Source: Pseudozyma flocculosa PF-1
Lineage: Eukaryota; Basidiomycota; Ustilaginomycetes; Ustilaginales; Ustilaginaceae
Assembly: GCF_000417875.1 (NCBI RefSeq)
Contig: NW_006920873.1
Span: 541,067-605,066 of the forward strand
Length of the DNA: 64,000 nt
Direction: 5' to 3'
The translations under genes and the position numbers were made by a program. Positions 1 to 11,938 of this stretch are shown one piece after another (positions within the stretch are counted from its first letter, which is position 1; each line of letters begins with the position of its first letter). Under the pieces are notes generated by a model. The model did not search any database and had not been told where the DNA came from. It saw nothing but the letters and a program-made list of their open reading frames with translations.

Positions 1-1709
1 CTGCCTCGCACAACAACGGCTCCACCTCGATCTCGGGCAGCCGATCCATACCGGAAGGCGTTGCGGCCATCGCCAGCGGGCAGCGAGGCCCCGGCTTTGC
101 GTCTGCGGGTTCGACGGCGGCGGACGAGGTGGGCGCTGCCGCGTCCATGGACGTTGACCTGCCATCGCACGGCGAGACGGTCCACATCGACGACGCCGAT
201 TCGGATCTCGACCGGCTCGCCGAGGACGTCGGCAGCGACTCTGAGGACGAAGATGCGACGCTTGCCGTCGACGCTGGGCAGGCCCACACCGTTGCTCTCG
301 CCGGCGTGGGCCACATCCCCGTGGACGAGATGAGCGAGGTCGAGTCGACCTACAGCAGCGATGAGGACGACGACGACTCGTCTGGCAGGGACGACCTCCG
401 GCAGGGTGGCCAGCAGTGGCTCGACCCCGGCAGCCTCAGCGCGCCGTCGAGGCCCGAGAGCGTCACGTCGGCCGAGGAGAGCGACAACTTCGAGCTCGAC
501 ATTGACCCGGAGTGCATCGTCTCACTCCACCCGGAGCTCGAGGCGGCGGCGCAGGAGAAGATCGCGCTCATCAAGGCCCGCTACACTGAGGCGGTGGTGC
601 GCCCTCGCGCCCTGCGCGCACAGCAGGAGCGCCACGAGGCCGTCGCGCGCGGCGAGATCCCCGCCGAGCTGGCGGCGCACGAAGACGAGCTCGCCGTCAT
701 GGGCCTCGAACCGGACGAGGTCAGAGACACGACCATGGTTGCGGAGTACGCGCCAGAGATCTTTGCCTACATGAGCCGCTGCGAAAAGCAGACGATGGCA
801 AACCCCAACTACATGGAGTTCCAGAACGAGATCCAGTGGTGAGTGCCGGATTCTCGCCGGGATCTATCACGCTCCTTTAGCGAATGACTGCCTCTGCTTC
901 ATCGCTGACCATTCGCGCCTCTCGACTTGCCTCGCCTCATCTCGACCGCCTCTCACCCCGGCAGGCACATGCGAGCGACCCTCGTCGACTGGCTGCTGCA
1001 GGTGCACATGCGGTACCACATGTTGCCCGAGACGCTATGGATCGCCATCAACATTGTCGATCGCTTCCTGAGCGTGCGGGTCGTTAGCCTCGCCAAGCTG
1101 CAGCTGGTCGGCGTCAGCGCCATGTTCATCGCGGCCAAGTACGAGGAGATTCTGGCGCCTGGCGTCGACGAGTTTGTCTTCATGACGGAGAACGGCTACT
1201 CGCGCGAGGAGATCCTCAAGGGCGAGCGCATCATCCTTGCCACGCTCGACTTCAATGTGTCGTCGTACTGCTCGCCCTACTCGTGGGTCCGGCGCATCTC
1301 CAAGGCCGACGACTACGACATCCAGACCAGGACGCTGTCCAAGTTCCTCATGGAGCTCACGCTGCTCGACCACCGCTTCCTGCGCGCCCGCCCGAGCCTG
1401 ATTGCCGCCATCGGCATGTTCCTCGCCAAGAAGATGCTCGCCGGCGAGTGGGACGACGCCTTTGTCTACCACAGCAACTTTACCGAGGAGCAGCTGGTCC
1501 CGGGCGCCAACCTGCTGCTCGAGCGTCTGCTCGACCCGTCGATCGAGGAGCAGTTTGTGTACCGCAAGTACGCCAACAAGAAGAAGTTCCTCCGCGCCAG
1601 CGTGTACGCGAGGAAGTGGGCCATCCGCAACCACAATGCGCTGATGGCGGCGGCTGCGGCGGCATCGTCGACTTCGGCGGCCAACCCCTACGGCCAGCAG
1701 CCGCTCTAG
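1..1709 (+). CDS. B-type (mitotic) cyclin, 5' end outside window
   Basis: This is the regulatory subunit of the mitotic cyclin-dependent kinase. The frame starting at base 3 is open to the left edge, so the N-terminus is missing. Exons are <1..838 and 965..1709, with a 126 bp GTGAGT...CAG intron that splits a Trp codon. The join gives EIQW-HMRATLVDWLLQVH, the hallmark start of the cyclin box (MRaxLVDWLxxVH). It is followed by FLAAKYEE-like (FIAAKYEEI) and by the second cyclin fold, which includes FLMELTLLD. The segment before the box is acidic and low in complexity (DSDLDRLAEDVGSDSEDED), as is usual for fungal B cyclins. The destruction box expected near the N-terminus would lie outside the window. 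The C-terminal tail is short and Ala-rich. I am sure of the B-type cyclin family but cannot say whether it is the Clb1 or the Clb2 type. Confidence 0.93.
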
Positions 1710-2747
1710 CGATGCCGATGCCCTTCGACGTCGCACCGCCGACCCATTCACGACAACCTCTTCCCGCTTCGCCTGCTCCGTCTACGAACCTCAGCTCGCC
1801 GCGCGACCCGCGCCTGTACGACCACGCCCCTCTGCATCCGGCCCTCGACCTCCCTCTCAAAAACCACCTTGCCGACCCCTCTACGCTCATTTGGCCTCGC
1901 CGCCTCGGTTTTCCCGTCTCCGCCTTGAACATCATCATCATCATGATCCACAACATCAACGCCAACAGCATCTTTTCTCCCCCTTTCGTCTTCCATCTCC
2001 CGGGCCTCCGCTCCGTGTCGCCGCATGCGCAGTCGTCTCTGCCGGCGGTGTCCGTCTCGGTGTGTCCCGAGGCAGGCAGAGAGGCAGGCGATGTCGGGCA
2101 CGCCTCTTTGCCCTTCTTCCGCCTTGTTCTCACTCTTGCTCCGCCGTTGAGCCCAAAGTTCCGCTGCATCGTCCCTTCAACAACATCGCGCCATGTCGGC
2201 GGCCGCGCCGGCATGGGTTGTGCGAGTCTATATCCGAACCACTACATCCCCCCAATGACCCTTGCCGCACCCCTCCAACCAAGCCCTCGCCGCCGATGTT
2301 TTCCGTTCCCACACCTCTGTCCATCAACCTGTAATGCCATGCAAACCTAGCCCGCTCCTCTTGATGTCGTGCTGCGTGCGCTTGCCCGTGGGTGCGGAGC
2401 AAGGTGTGCCGGTCTTTGACGGGTGCGGGAAGAGGGGAAGGGCAGCAAAAGAAGAGGAGGAGTTCGCCTGGCGCCACAACGGGTGGCATTGGAAGCAGGG
2501 GGTTGGCCGTAGGGGCTTTACCGCCGCGCTGGCTCTGGCTGCCTTGGGTCAAGGCTCGGTAGGCATGAGCATGGCAGGCGGCAGGAGGAGGCGAGGGGCA
2601 CGAGATGCCGACAGGACCAGCCATGGACCCATGGACCGCCGGCAGGTCTGCGGATTGGGAGAGCCGTACAAGGGGTGGCGATGGGAACGAGTGCCTCTTG
2701 AGACTGCACGTACCCCGCAGCAAGGAGGTCAGCAACGACGAGAGCAA

Positions 2748-2753
<6 letters not shown>

Positions 2754-2782
<29 letters not shown>
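2754..2782. repeat. (GAC)9 microsatellite
   Basis: Nine uninterrupted GAC units lie in non-coding DNA downstream of the cyclin gene. Confidence 0.9.
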
Positions 2783-3511
2783 TGGCCCGCTGGCCCTGAC
2801 ACCAGCCCCTCTCGAGAGAAAGAGTAGGCCAGGCAGCCAGGTCAAGGCGAGGCCACGCCTGACCCAGGGCAAGCAGTCAAGCGGCTCGCGTCTAGAGGGC
2901 GTTGGGTGCCCCCTTGCCGTCAACCGCCCGGCGACGTTGAGCTGCTGCAACAAGTCAACCAAGGCGTGGCAACCGCAACACCCGCCCAGCTCCTCATCCT
3001 CCCCCTACATCTCGCCTTTCTGCCTGTTTCTTTGCTCTTGCTGCGGCGCACACGCCGAAGGAGGGTACCACGCTGCGGCAAGGCGGCGGCGGCGGCGGCG
3101 GCGGTTAGGAGGTGCGCTGCGTAGGCCCGGCCAGGCAGGAGGCAAGGTGAAGTCGTAGTTAACTACCGCCTAGTCGGGTCGAGAGTCCAGCTGTGGTCAG
3201 AGGGCTCGGGTTGTATTAATTCCGTCGAGCCCCCCTCGAGACCTAGGCATTACAGAGGCCGTATTTGCCATTGCCAGGCCTGCGTTGACTCGGATTAGAC
3301 TATTTGGGGATTTCAACTGGTTTGAAGTGCCATTAGAGCGTGGGCGGAGGGGCCTGGCCGCGCAGAGTCGAGAGAGAGAGAAAGGGACAGAGGCACGTCG
3401 GCCTCGTCTTTGCCCGGCTGGACTGGTGGGGCTAAGTAGCAAGCAGGCCGCCCAGCTCAGCTCGGGCATCGACCTCCGCCGCTCCCCTCTCCACCACAGC
3501 TAGCTCAAAAC

Positions 3512-3540
3512 CCACCACCACCACCACCACCACCACCACC
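3512..3540. repeat. (CCA)n microsatellite
   Basis: About ten perfect CCA units are followed by degenerate GTC/GCC triplets. They lie in the presumed promoter of the MYND-finger gene. Confidence 0.9.
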
Positions 3541-4409
3541 GCGTCGGCCGCCTAGCCTCCTCTCCGCCCTCGCACCGTCGTCGCCGCAGCCGCAGCCTCA
3601 GCCGTCGCCGTCGCCGTCGTCGTCACAATCGTCATCACTGTCGCCATCGTCATCGGCGTCGCATCGCAAGGCTCCACCCATACAAATACGTCGCCTCCCG
3701 CTCTTGGCCACCGCAACCCCACCACTCGTCTAGTCCATCACCGTCGCCGCCACCGTCCACTGGCGCTCGAGTGGCCACCCGCTCACCTCACCATCCTCAT
3801 CGCCGCGCTCCAAGACACGCCGCCTTCGCTCCGTCTATTCCGTCGTCCTCGCATCTCCTCTCTCACGAACCAGTGCATCGCAACACGACCCGCTCCGCTC
3901 CGCACCGCCCGTCTCTCGCACCTCACCCCTCTCGCGCAGCAGAGTCCCGAGCGCCGCACACACAGACCTGTATACCAGCGCATCTTCACCTGTTTCCGCC
4001 ACGCTCCGGCAAGGCCCTCTCACCAGCCTAGATCAACGCTCCAGCGCTCCAGCGCAACCGACGCCACCTCGTCTGCTGCTGCTGCACCTCCAGCTAAACT
4101 CTCGACGCTTGTCTTGCCACGCGCCATCGTGGCCACCTGCGTGGCGCTGCATTGCCGGCTCATCTAGACCTCGCCCTCGCCCTTTCCCTCGCTCGACTCT
4201 GTTCGCCACTCTGCTCGACGCCGGCCTCGCTCGCCCTGTCTGCCCGTCTCTCGTCCCGGCACTGCCACCCTGCCCCCGTCCCTCTGCGTCCGCGCCGTGC
4301 CCACTTCCCAGCGACTGCCTCGCACTGCTCCGCATTGCACCCTCGCATCCTCTTGCCCAGCTGTCGCGCTGTCGTCGATCGCCGGAGCGGCGGATGACCG
4401 TGGCCCATC

Positions 4410-7400
4410 ATGAGGGAGTCCAACTTCAGCAACCCGGCGCAAAACAAGGCGTGCGTGTGCATCTCGGCCGCCGTCTATGACCGCAGAGGTGAGTGCAGCA
4501 GCTTGTTCCTCCTTCCTCGGCCGGCTACCGCGAGTCGTCAACAAGTGAGAAGCTGGACGGATTCCACGCGCCACTCCGTCTCGGCGCGGGTGGGACCTCT
4601 CTGCCAGGCTGGCCCGTTGCCATTCCACTTGCCGCTGCCGGTGACGAAACCTGGACTAGTCTCCCCCTTCCCCATCCGCAATTGTCGCGCCCTCTGACAC
4701 CTCGTTGTCCTCTGCTTCACCTTGCTTGCACGGCATCTTTTGCAGCCATCGACTGCACGGCCACCTTGCCGCTGATCAACTCGCTCAACCATCTGGCCTA
4801 CCTCACCTCGACCTCGCCCCGCATTCGCGAGATGGTCACTCTCGACGGCGGCCTCGAGAGGCTCATCCGCATTCTCCGCACCATCCCAAAGACCCCCTCG
4901 CCCAATGCCCGCGCCATCTCGATCAAGGAGATGCAGGCCATCTGGAAGTGGAGCCTGGCATTCCAGTGCGTCGTCAACATCGGCGTTCGCGGCAGCGAAA
5001 ACGTCCGGACGCGCGTGGTCGAGGCCGGCATGGTGCCCGTCACCATCCGCGTGCTCGAGTCCTACCTCCGCGGCGTCGAGCAGGCCAAAGAGGAGCGGCG
5101 ACGCGAGGCGGCCGAGTCGAACCGGCGCGAGGAGCGAAGTCACCGCTCAGGACAGGACGCAGACGCGCGCACATCCGGATCTGCGCAGCCCGCCGCGTCC
5201 AGGCTTGCAACCGCCGCTGTCACGTCGCGACAGCGCGCTTCATCTTCCTCAACCACTCACCAGCCGGCCGCGCTACCCAGCAGCGAGGGTCTCGACGTCG
5301 ACGTCGAGATCAGCGAAGCGGCCACAGCCGCCGAGCCCACTGCGACTGAGGCGCTCCAGCTCGCGGCCCACCGGTCGAGCCGTACCGGGAGCAACGGCCG
5401 CCTGCGTCACCTTGTTAGCGAGACGCGACCGACGACGCCGCTCGAGGGGAGCACTGCTTCGACCGTGTTGGCCGGTATGGAGAGCCGAAGCTCGTCGGAC
5501 GGCTTCCTCGAGGCGCGGACCTCGAACCTGCCCGGTGGAAACGACGATCGCAGCCCCCTGCCCATCATTGACGCTCTGGATTCGATGCCACTCGCCCCCG
5601 CCCAGGTCGACCTCGATGGCGGTCGCCTGCACCCGCCCGTGTCGCCCTCGGCATCGTCCTCGAGCGAGCTCCCCTCGGCTGGCGTACCCGAGAGTAACGG
5701 AGCTGACTTTGGCAGCCGCGCTCCGTCCAACTCGGGCGTCCTCACGAACGTGAGCTCGACCGAGGACTTGCGCGGCCACGGCGGCGAAGCCAGCGGAAGC
5801 GGCTCAGAGGGCGTCGAGGATGCCGACATGTTCGCCGACGAAGCCGATGACAGCGAACTCGACGCCGCTGCCGCCTCCCACAGGCGCTCGACGGAAGATA
5901 TCGTCGAGGATGCAGAGGATCGGCGGACGCCCAGACCCACGAGGAGAGCCCTGGCGCCGCTCGCCGACCAAGAGGCTCCGGCGGTGTTTTCGTCGGCGTT
6001 CAACACACCGGCTCAGAGCACGGCGGCCATGGTGTCGGAGCCTACCGTCCGTCAGGATGCTGCTGCTGCATCGGCACGCACGCAGACGCTGAACCAGTCC
6101 GAATTCCAGCAACAGCTTGCAGAGAGAATGGGGCAGGGCTCGAGGTCCAGGAACCGCGAGGCTGCTCCCGCCATCGAGGGCAGCGCCCAGTCCGGACGTG
6201 AGCGCGAGCGGGAACGGGAACGGGACCGTTCGCGCCGAGCGCCCAGCGCTTCGGCTGGAGCGAACGGATCCGCCGCTAGGGTCGCGCAGCCCGCTCATCA
6301 CACCGTCGCGGCCGCCGCTTCGACCACCGTCGACATGATCTACCGCGAAGAGGAGGTCCTCCTCAGCCTGCAGCTGCTCGCCTATCTCTCAAAGTACGCC
6401 CATGTCCGCACCCTCTTCCACAGCTCGGACCTCGCCAACACCAAGTTTGTCGGGCCGCTCGACGTGCTCAACGAGAATCTCAACATCTCCACCGACACGT
6501 CGCGGAGCTGGGATCCCTCAGAGACGCCGAAGCGCAACGTCTTCTCCGTCGCCGAAAAGTTCACGCTGCGCTCGTCTCGCAGCAGCTCGTCCCACCCGGC
6601 GCCCCGCCTCGCCATGGAGATCCAGTACTGGGCCGGCGTCATCATGCGCAACGCGTGCCGCAAGGACGAGTCACGTGGCGGCATCCGCCAGTGCGCCAAC
6701 ATGCTGTGCGGCAAGTGGGAGGCGTTCCCGCGCGAGTTTGCCAAGTGCCGCCGGTGCCGCAAGGCAAAGTACTGCTCGAAGCAGTGCCAGAGCAAGGGGT
6801 GGCAGATGGGCCACCGCTTCTGGTGCAGCTCTAGGAGCGACGACGGCGATGCGCGGGAGCGAGAGAGGGACCGCGGCACGCACGCCCATGGCGCTGACGG
6901 CCGCGCCCACCCGACCGTGGTGGCCGTTGGGGCCGTCGGGACGCGGCCGGGCGAGATCGGTTTCGCCGCCGGCCAGACGATGGACGAGGACCTAGCTGGC
7001 GCGGCGCAGCGTTTCGAGCCGCCAGCCGCAGGTCAGCATGCCACTGCTGCCCCTCTCCCTCATCACCACCATCATCACCACCACCATCACCATCACCACC
7101 ATCATCACGCTGCAGCAGGCAATGACCAGCAGGAGCCGGCGCAGGCGGCCGCCCGATCGCCCGAGCGCTCGCAAGTCCCGTCGCACCTGCCCGGGCAGCA
7201 GCGTGCACAGGCACTCGGCCACAGCCACAACCACGGCCACGTGCAGCACCTCGCCTACAGCCAACTCGCACGCGGCAGGGACGAGACCGACGTAGCCCCA
7301 TCAAGCCAACTCCACTCAACCGCTGGAAGTCAGCTCGACTCTGCCAGTCTCGAAGCGCTGAACCGCCAGGATCTGGACCAGATGACGCCGCGACAGGACG

Positions 7401-8473
7401 ACCCGCCGCAGGCGTCTGGCTCTCAGCCTGGCTTTGCAGACAATCAGCCGCGAGCCCGTCGCCTGCACGAGATTGTCGGGGCGCGGGGACTGCCCTCGAC
7501 GCTCGCGGGCGGCCACCTGCAGGACCGGCGTGTCTCGAGCCTCGCCAGCGTCGACACCATCGACGGCTCCGATTTCAGCGACGACGAGCTCGACCGGCGC
7601 ATGGTCGAGACCGAGGGCATGCACCCGGCCGTGGCGGCCGCGGCTGCAGCTGCCGCCGTCGCTGCCGGTGGCCGCAACAGAGGCGCCCACGAGGTCCCCA
7701 TCGTCGCGCCTCAGCGCACCGACCTGGCGGGTCGCCCTCTGCCGCCGCCCGTCATCGCGTCGCAGAACGCCGACGAGGACGAGCTGGCGCTTGGAGGGAG
7801 GGCGACTCCTGGGGCTGCGGGAGACCAGGACTTTGGCGACGGCGCCTTTGACCAGATGCTGGGCCACTGGGATCCGAGCCGGACGGTGGGCGGGATGGGG
7901 TTGCAGCACCGCCTCACCGAGGTCCGAGCCGAGATCCCGTCGCCGGACCGCTCGTCGTCGCCCGACGTTGGCGCGTCGCAGGACGAGGGTGCGCGGTCCG
8001 AGGGCCGCTCAGACGATGAGCTGCACGCGCCGAGGGCGCGGTACCACGCGCTCTACGGCCACCAGCAGCCACACTACTCGACCGCCTCGCGGGCTCACCA
8101 GCCGTTTAGCCACCGTCTGCAGCAGCAGCGGTCGATCAGCGGCTTTGCCACGCCCGTCGGTTCGGCGCCGCACTCTTTTGGATCTTCGAGCGTGGGTCCG
8201 TCTGCGCTCCATCCGACGCGGGCCATCATGACGCCGTCTCCGCTGTCGGCCAACCCGGTGCGAAGCTTCCGCGACGTCGACCGGGCGCAGATGCGGAGCC
8301 ACGCCTCGGAAGACGACGTCGAGATGGCCGACCGCGTCGAGTCGGGCCATGCCAGGACGGTGTCGCACACGCCCACCACCGCCGGTCTGGATCGCAGGCA
8401 GCGTTCGGCCAGCACCGACCGCATGTCGAGCTCGCTCAGTGCCGCCGACGGCGATGTAGCCATGGACTACTGA
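4410..8473 (+). CDS. MYND zinc-finger protein of the Mub1/SamB family
   Basis: Exons are 4410..4488 and 4746..8473, a 1268-residue protein with one 257 bp intron. The 26-residue first exon (MRESNFSNPAQNKACVCIS...YDRR) joins to AIDCTATLPLINSLNHLAYL. This reproduces the conserved N-terminus of Mub1/SamB proteins and fixes the start. An armadillo-like helical region covers roughly residues 27-130. The MYND finger is at about 676-720, with Cys/His ligands in CANMLC...CRRCRKAKYCSKQC...HRFWC. In yeast, Mub1 works with the E3 ligase Ubr2 in degrading Rpn4; SamB/MUB1 homologues affect morphogenesis in filamentous fungi. This protein is far longer than yeast Mub1 because of Ser/Ala/acidic linkers (residues 140-560) and a long disordered tail. 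The tail carries 16 consecutive His residues (799-814) encoded by mixed CAT/CAC codons. The family call is firm; the role here is inferred. Confidence 0.9.
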
Positions 8474-11162
8474 GGCGGGGCCTGTGGACGTGTGCAACCT
8501 CGACCTCCTGCTCCTCACAGCCTTCATGTTGCTCGCGGAGCGCATCGGCCCTCCTTCGCCACCGACTGTTCCGGATTGTTTCTCACTTCTCCTGGCTCTA
8601 TACCACGCGCGCACACACACACACCCCACACACACATCCACCGCCGTCGTCGTCGTCAGCAGCATCTTCATCATCATCGTCATCATCATCACCATGTCAT
8701 CGTCTTAGTCCAATCACAACATCATCATTATGACCATCGAATCGACTCAGTACGATCTACATCCCGCCTCGATTCTTGCCGGGCGGCATGCGCGGATGCA
8801 GTCGGGGCGGCCTCGGGCCGAGCAGGTCGATGGCTCACCGCCGCAGCGGGTACGTCTTTGGATGTGGATACGTGATTGATGGATGCATGCTCTGCGCGCG
8901 CTTCCAGACTCGCTGCTGCCGGAGGTGACCATGTCGACGGGCAGTCACACCGGACCGACCGGGTCGATGGCGAAAGCAGGAAAGCGCGAGGGTAGGCGCA
9001 GCGCCTCGCCTCGAATCCGCGCGGGGATGTACTGCCTGCGACTGCGACAGCGAGCGGCGTCGGCTCTCCTCTCAGAACGAGGCGCGTCGATACAAGACTG
9101 ATACGGGTATCGCCCGCTCTCTGGCTCTCTGAGTCTGAGTCTTTGGAATCGTATCGTGATTTGCGTGCTTCTGTCTCTGCCAGATCGAAGGGTAGGAGGC
9201 GGAACGAAGAGAGCCCGGCGGTAGGAGCAGCAAGCCTTCGCGATGACCGACGGACTGCGACACTTGGTCGATCCTTCCTTGCTTGCTTCGAGACCTGCCC
9301 GCCCCTGCTTCGAAAGCTGCGATTGCGGCGATTCGAGCTTCCACGGCGACGGCAACAGCGAGGGCTTCGGTGCATGCGATTCAATACCTTGGCATCCGAT
9401 TGGGCGTGGACGATCGTGAAAGCGCACACAGGCAGGTCGGTGGGTCCAGGGCCCGTCGTACCAGAAGCCTTCTAGCAGGGCGCACATCGCAGGCTTGGCC
9501 TGGGACTCGGCCAGGAGGGAAGAGGGAAGAAGATTAAGAATAGCTACCTTATCTGTTCGGAGGGGAGGGGGCTTGACGTGCCAAGACCGGCGCGGACAAA
9601 CAGTTCGAGGTCGTCTGATCTCACGGGGCGAGCGGAGGAAATGCAAGGGCAAAGCCTCCGAGAGGATCGACGGCGTGACAAGGGCCGTCCAATGGTCTGT
9701 CTCGAGCTCGGGCGACGGCGCGGGCGATCATGGCAGACACTTACCGTACCTACCGTTGCCGTACCACTTCCATACACGGACGACGCCTCGAACAGGACGT
9801 GCATGGCTGACTGTCGTGTCGGCGATTGAAGGGAACTCGATTGTGATCCAGCTTGCTTCCTCTTCGAGCCGGCCGTATGTATTCGCCGCGTCTGACCGCC
9901 TCACCCAGCACCTCCTTGCTCAGCGATAAGGGACGGGGAGGGGGCAGATACGGTACGGTCATAGCGCGGCGGCCCTTGCCTCGCTCACTTTCACACCACC
10001 CCGCCGCAACCGCCAGCTTGATGGGTATGCGCAAGCAAGGACGATCAGTTGCGGTGCAGGTCAGGGCTGCACCTTGGTCCCACCGCGTTGACTGCTTTGG
10101 ATCGACGAGCGGCTAGCGGCGAGCAACGCGCGGGATGGATGGCTGGCTGTCTTATCTCTCGGCCTCTCTCGCTCTCGGCGTGCGGTGAGGTGCCCCGTTG
10201 TGGGCTCAACAGGGTCCACTCGCAGTCGCAGTCGCAACCTGTCCAGCAAGGCATCGGTCCAAAACAAACGACGACGCCGCTCACACGACACGACCACCAA
10301 TCCGGGGCAGCTCGATGTTCGATACACACACACACACACACAAACAACACGGAGGACCGCGGGCATGACTTTTCACCGTGCCTGTCTTGGGGCGGCGGGC
10401 GGGGCGGGGCAAGCCACACGATGTCGATTTACGCCGACAGACCCGTGGTGCTGCGGGACGGACGGGCGGGGCTGTATGGGCACTACTTAGCTCTGGTACG
10501 GTATGTAGTCGCCGTTCCTCGGTTCGCACGCGGCAAAACCATAGACGAGAGGCCTGGCCACACGGCGCGTTGGCGCAGCGTAGAGGATCTGCAAGAGCTG
10601 GAGATACGAACCCGACCTCGTCAAGGCCAACCGACTCGACTCGCCTGCTTGATCGCGAGCGCATAACTACGCGCTATCGAGCTGTCGGAAAGGCCGACAT
10701 GTCATGGAAGCAAGGCCGGCGACGATCACAGCGTACTTACTCCCCGTCGAGGTCGATGATCGCCGAAGCGAGAAGGCCACTGCAACTAGTTCGCGCTCAG
10801 GTCCCGCTATCATCACCGCGAGCCTTTGCTCGCTCGGTGGATGGGCTCCCTGTCCGACCCCTTATCGCCGCTCGATGGCCGCGTGCCCGCTTGGCCTGCC
10901 TCGAGGAGCGTCCTCGCGCTCGGTCTGTTTGCACCGTTCGTGTCGACGTCGTATCTACTCGTCGGCTACCCATCGTCCTCGCGCTCCTGCTACAGTCCAG
11001 GACCTACCGCGTCCCAGAACGCCGGTAGACCTGCCTGGCCTGCCTGGCATACGCTGTGCGAGCGTGGAAACAAAGAAGTCGACTAGCGCATCATTGTCGT
11101 CCACGCTCCAGAGTCTTATCCGTATCAGCGTCCCTCCTGGCTAGAACCAGCACCATGCTAGG

Positions 11163-11184
11163 CACCGTACCGGTCGGTACGGTG
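11163..11184. promoter_or_regulatory. Perfect 9-bp inverted repeat CACCGTACC-GGTC-GGTACGGTG
   Basis: The arms 11163-11171 and 11176-11184 are exact reverse complements around a 4-base spacer. They lie about 750 bp upstream of the two-repeat secreted protein gene. The shape fits a dimeric transcription-factor site or a small hairpin. The function is inferred only. Confidence 0.4.
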
Positions 11185-11800
11185 GCAGCAAGGAGGACCC
11201 TCCCTCCCTCTCTCTCCTTGCTCCAATCTCCCGTACCAACTCGTCGCGATCGCTCCCCCCCACCCTGTCTCTCTCCGAGCAGAACCGCACCTACATGGCG
11301 TCCACTGTCTGCCTTCTGTCCGTCGGATGGTCAAGAAGGTGGCGGCGAGATAGCGTTAGCTTCTCTCGCTTCGCTTTCAGCCAGAGATAGCGTACGGGGT
11401 CGAACGGGCGGTCGAGCTCGGTGTCAGTCACGGCTCGACGGTGTTCGGGTTCGTGTTGTGCGAGGAGACGAGTTCTTCCTCTCGTCCCATGCCGTGCCAC
11501 CGCTTCCATCGGCGGATCGCCGTACCATGACAGGTTGAAGGCTACGTTATCGCCGCACTGGCAGGTGAGCATCGCAATGGGAAGGGAGCGGCGTGCAGTG
11601 AAGGCCGTTTGTTTGACCGTGAGCACCAGAGCTGGCGCTTGCGCAGCGCAAACACGCGCCTGCCGTCCCCCCCCTCCTCCTCGTCCTCCTCGTTCCCGCG
11701 CCGTTGCTGCCAGGTATCGCGAGTACACCGATGCTGAACTCTTCCTCACGGCGGCTCACCAGGGGCGGCGACGGCGAGGTCCAAGTCCCATAAGAGGCGC

Positions 11801-11935
11801 CTCGACCACGACCACTGACCTCCTCTCTCGCCTCATCAGACCCCTCCTCTTCTCTCCTATCCCCTCATAACGATACCTCTTCCATTTCCCCTCTCCCCTC
11901 CTTCGCAGCTACCCTTTCCCCCCTAACGTCCCAAA
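11801..11935 (+). promoter_or_regulatory. CT-rich core promoter / leader
   Basis: A dense pyrimidine tract (CTCCTCTC..., CCATTTCCCCTCTCCCCTCC) ends immediately before the ATG at 11939. Similar tracts precede the IMP dehydrogenase and, on the opposite strand, the PTR2 and double-psi barrel genes in this window. Confidence 0.5.
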
Positions 11936-11938
11936 AAG

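Larger units (their letters stand above)
1710..4409. other. Gene-poor 2.7 kb interval
   Basis: No ORF with recognisable protein character was found on either strand. The left part should hold the 3' UTR of the cyclin gene. The stretch from about 3480 to 4409 is C-rich and pyrimidine-rich with few purine runs, and probably serves as promoter and 5' leader of the MYND-finger gene. It contains a (GAC)9 tract at 2754-2780 and a (CCA)n tract at 3512-3540. Confidence 0.6.
8474..11938. other. Gene-poor 3.5 kb interval
   Basis: No recognisable gene was found on either strand. ORFs here have no family character and high Arg/Ser/Pro content, typical of GC-rich non-coding DNA. Visible elements are CA-rich tracts near 8611-8640 and 10321-10342, several ACCGTACC/GGTACGGT words (9742-9765, 9949-9958, 10495-10502) and a perfect inverted repeat at 11163-11184. 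The last 130 bases before 11939 are strongly CT-rich, as in promoters of highly expressed fungal genes. Confidence 0.6.

Noticed and set aside
10049..10666. 205-residue plus-strand frame in the 8.5-11.9 kb gap
   Set aside because: It has an Arg-rich random-like composition, no domain and no supporting splice or promoter context.
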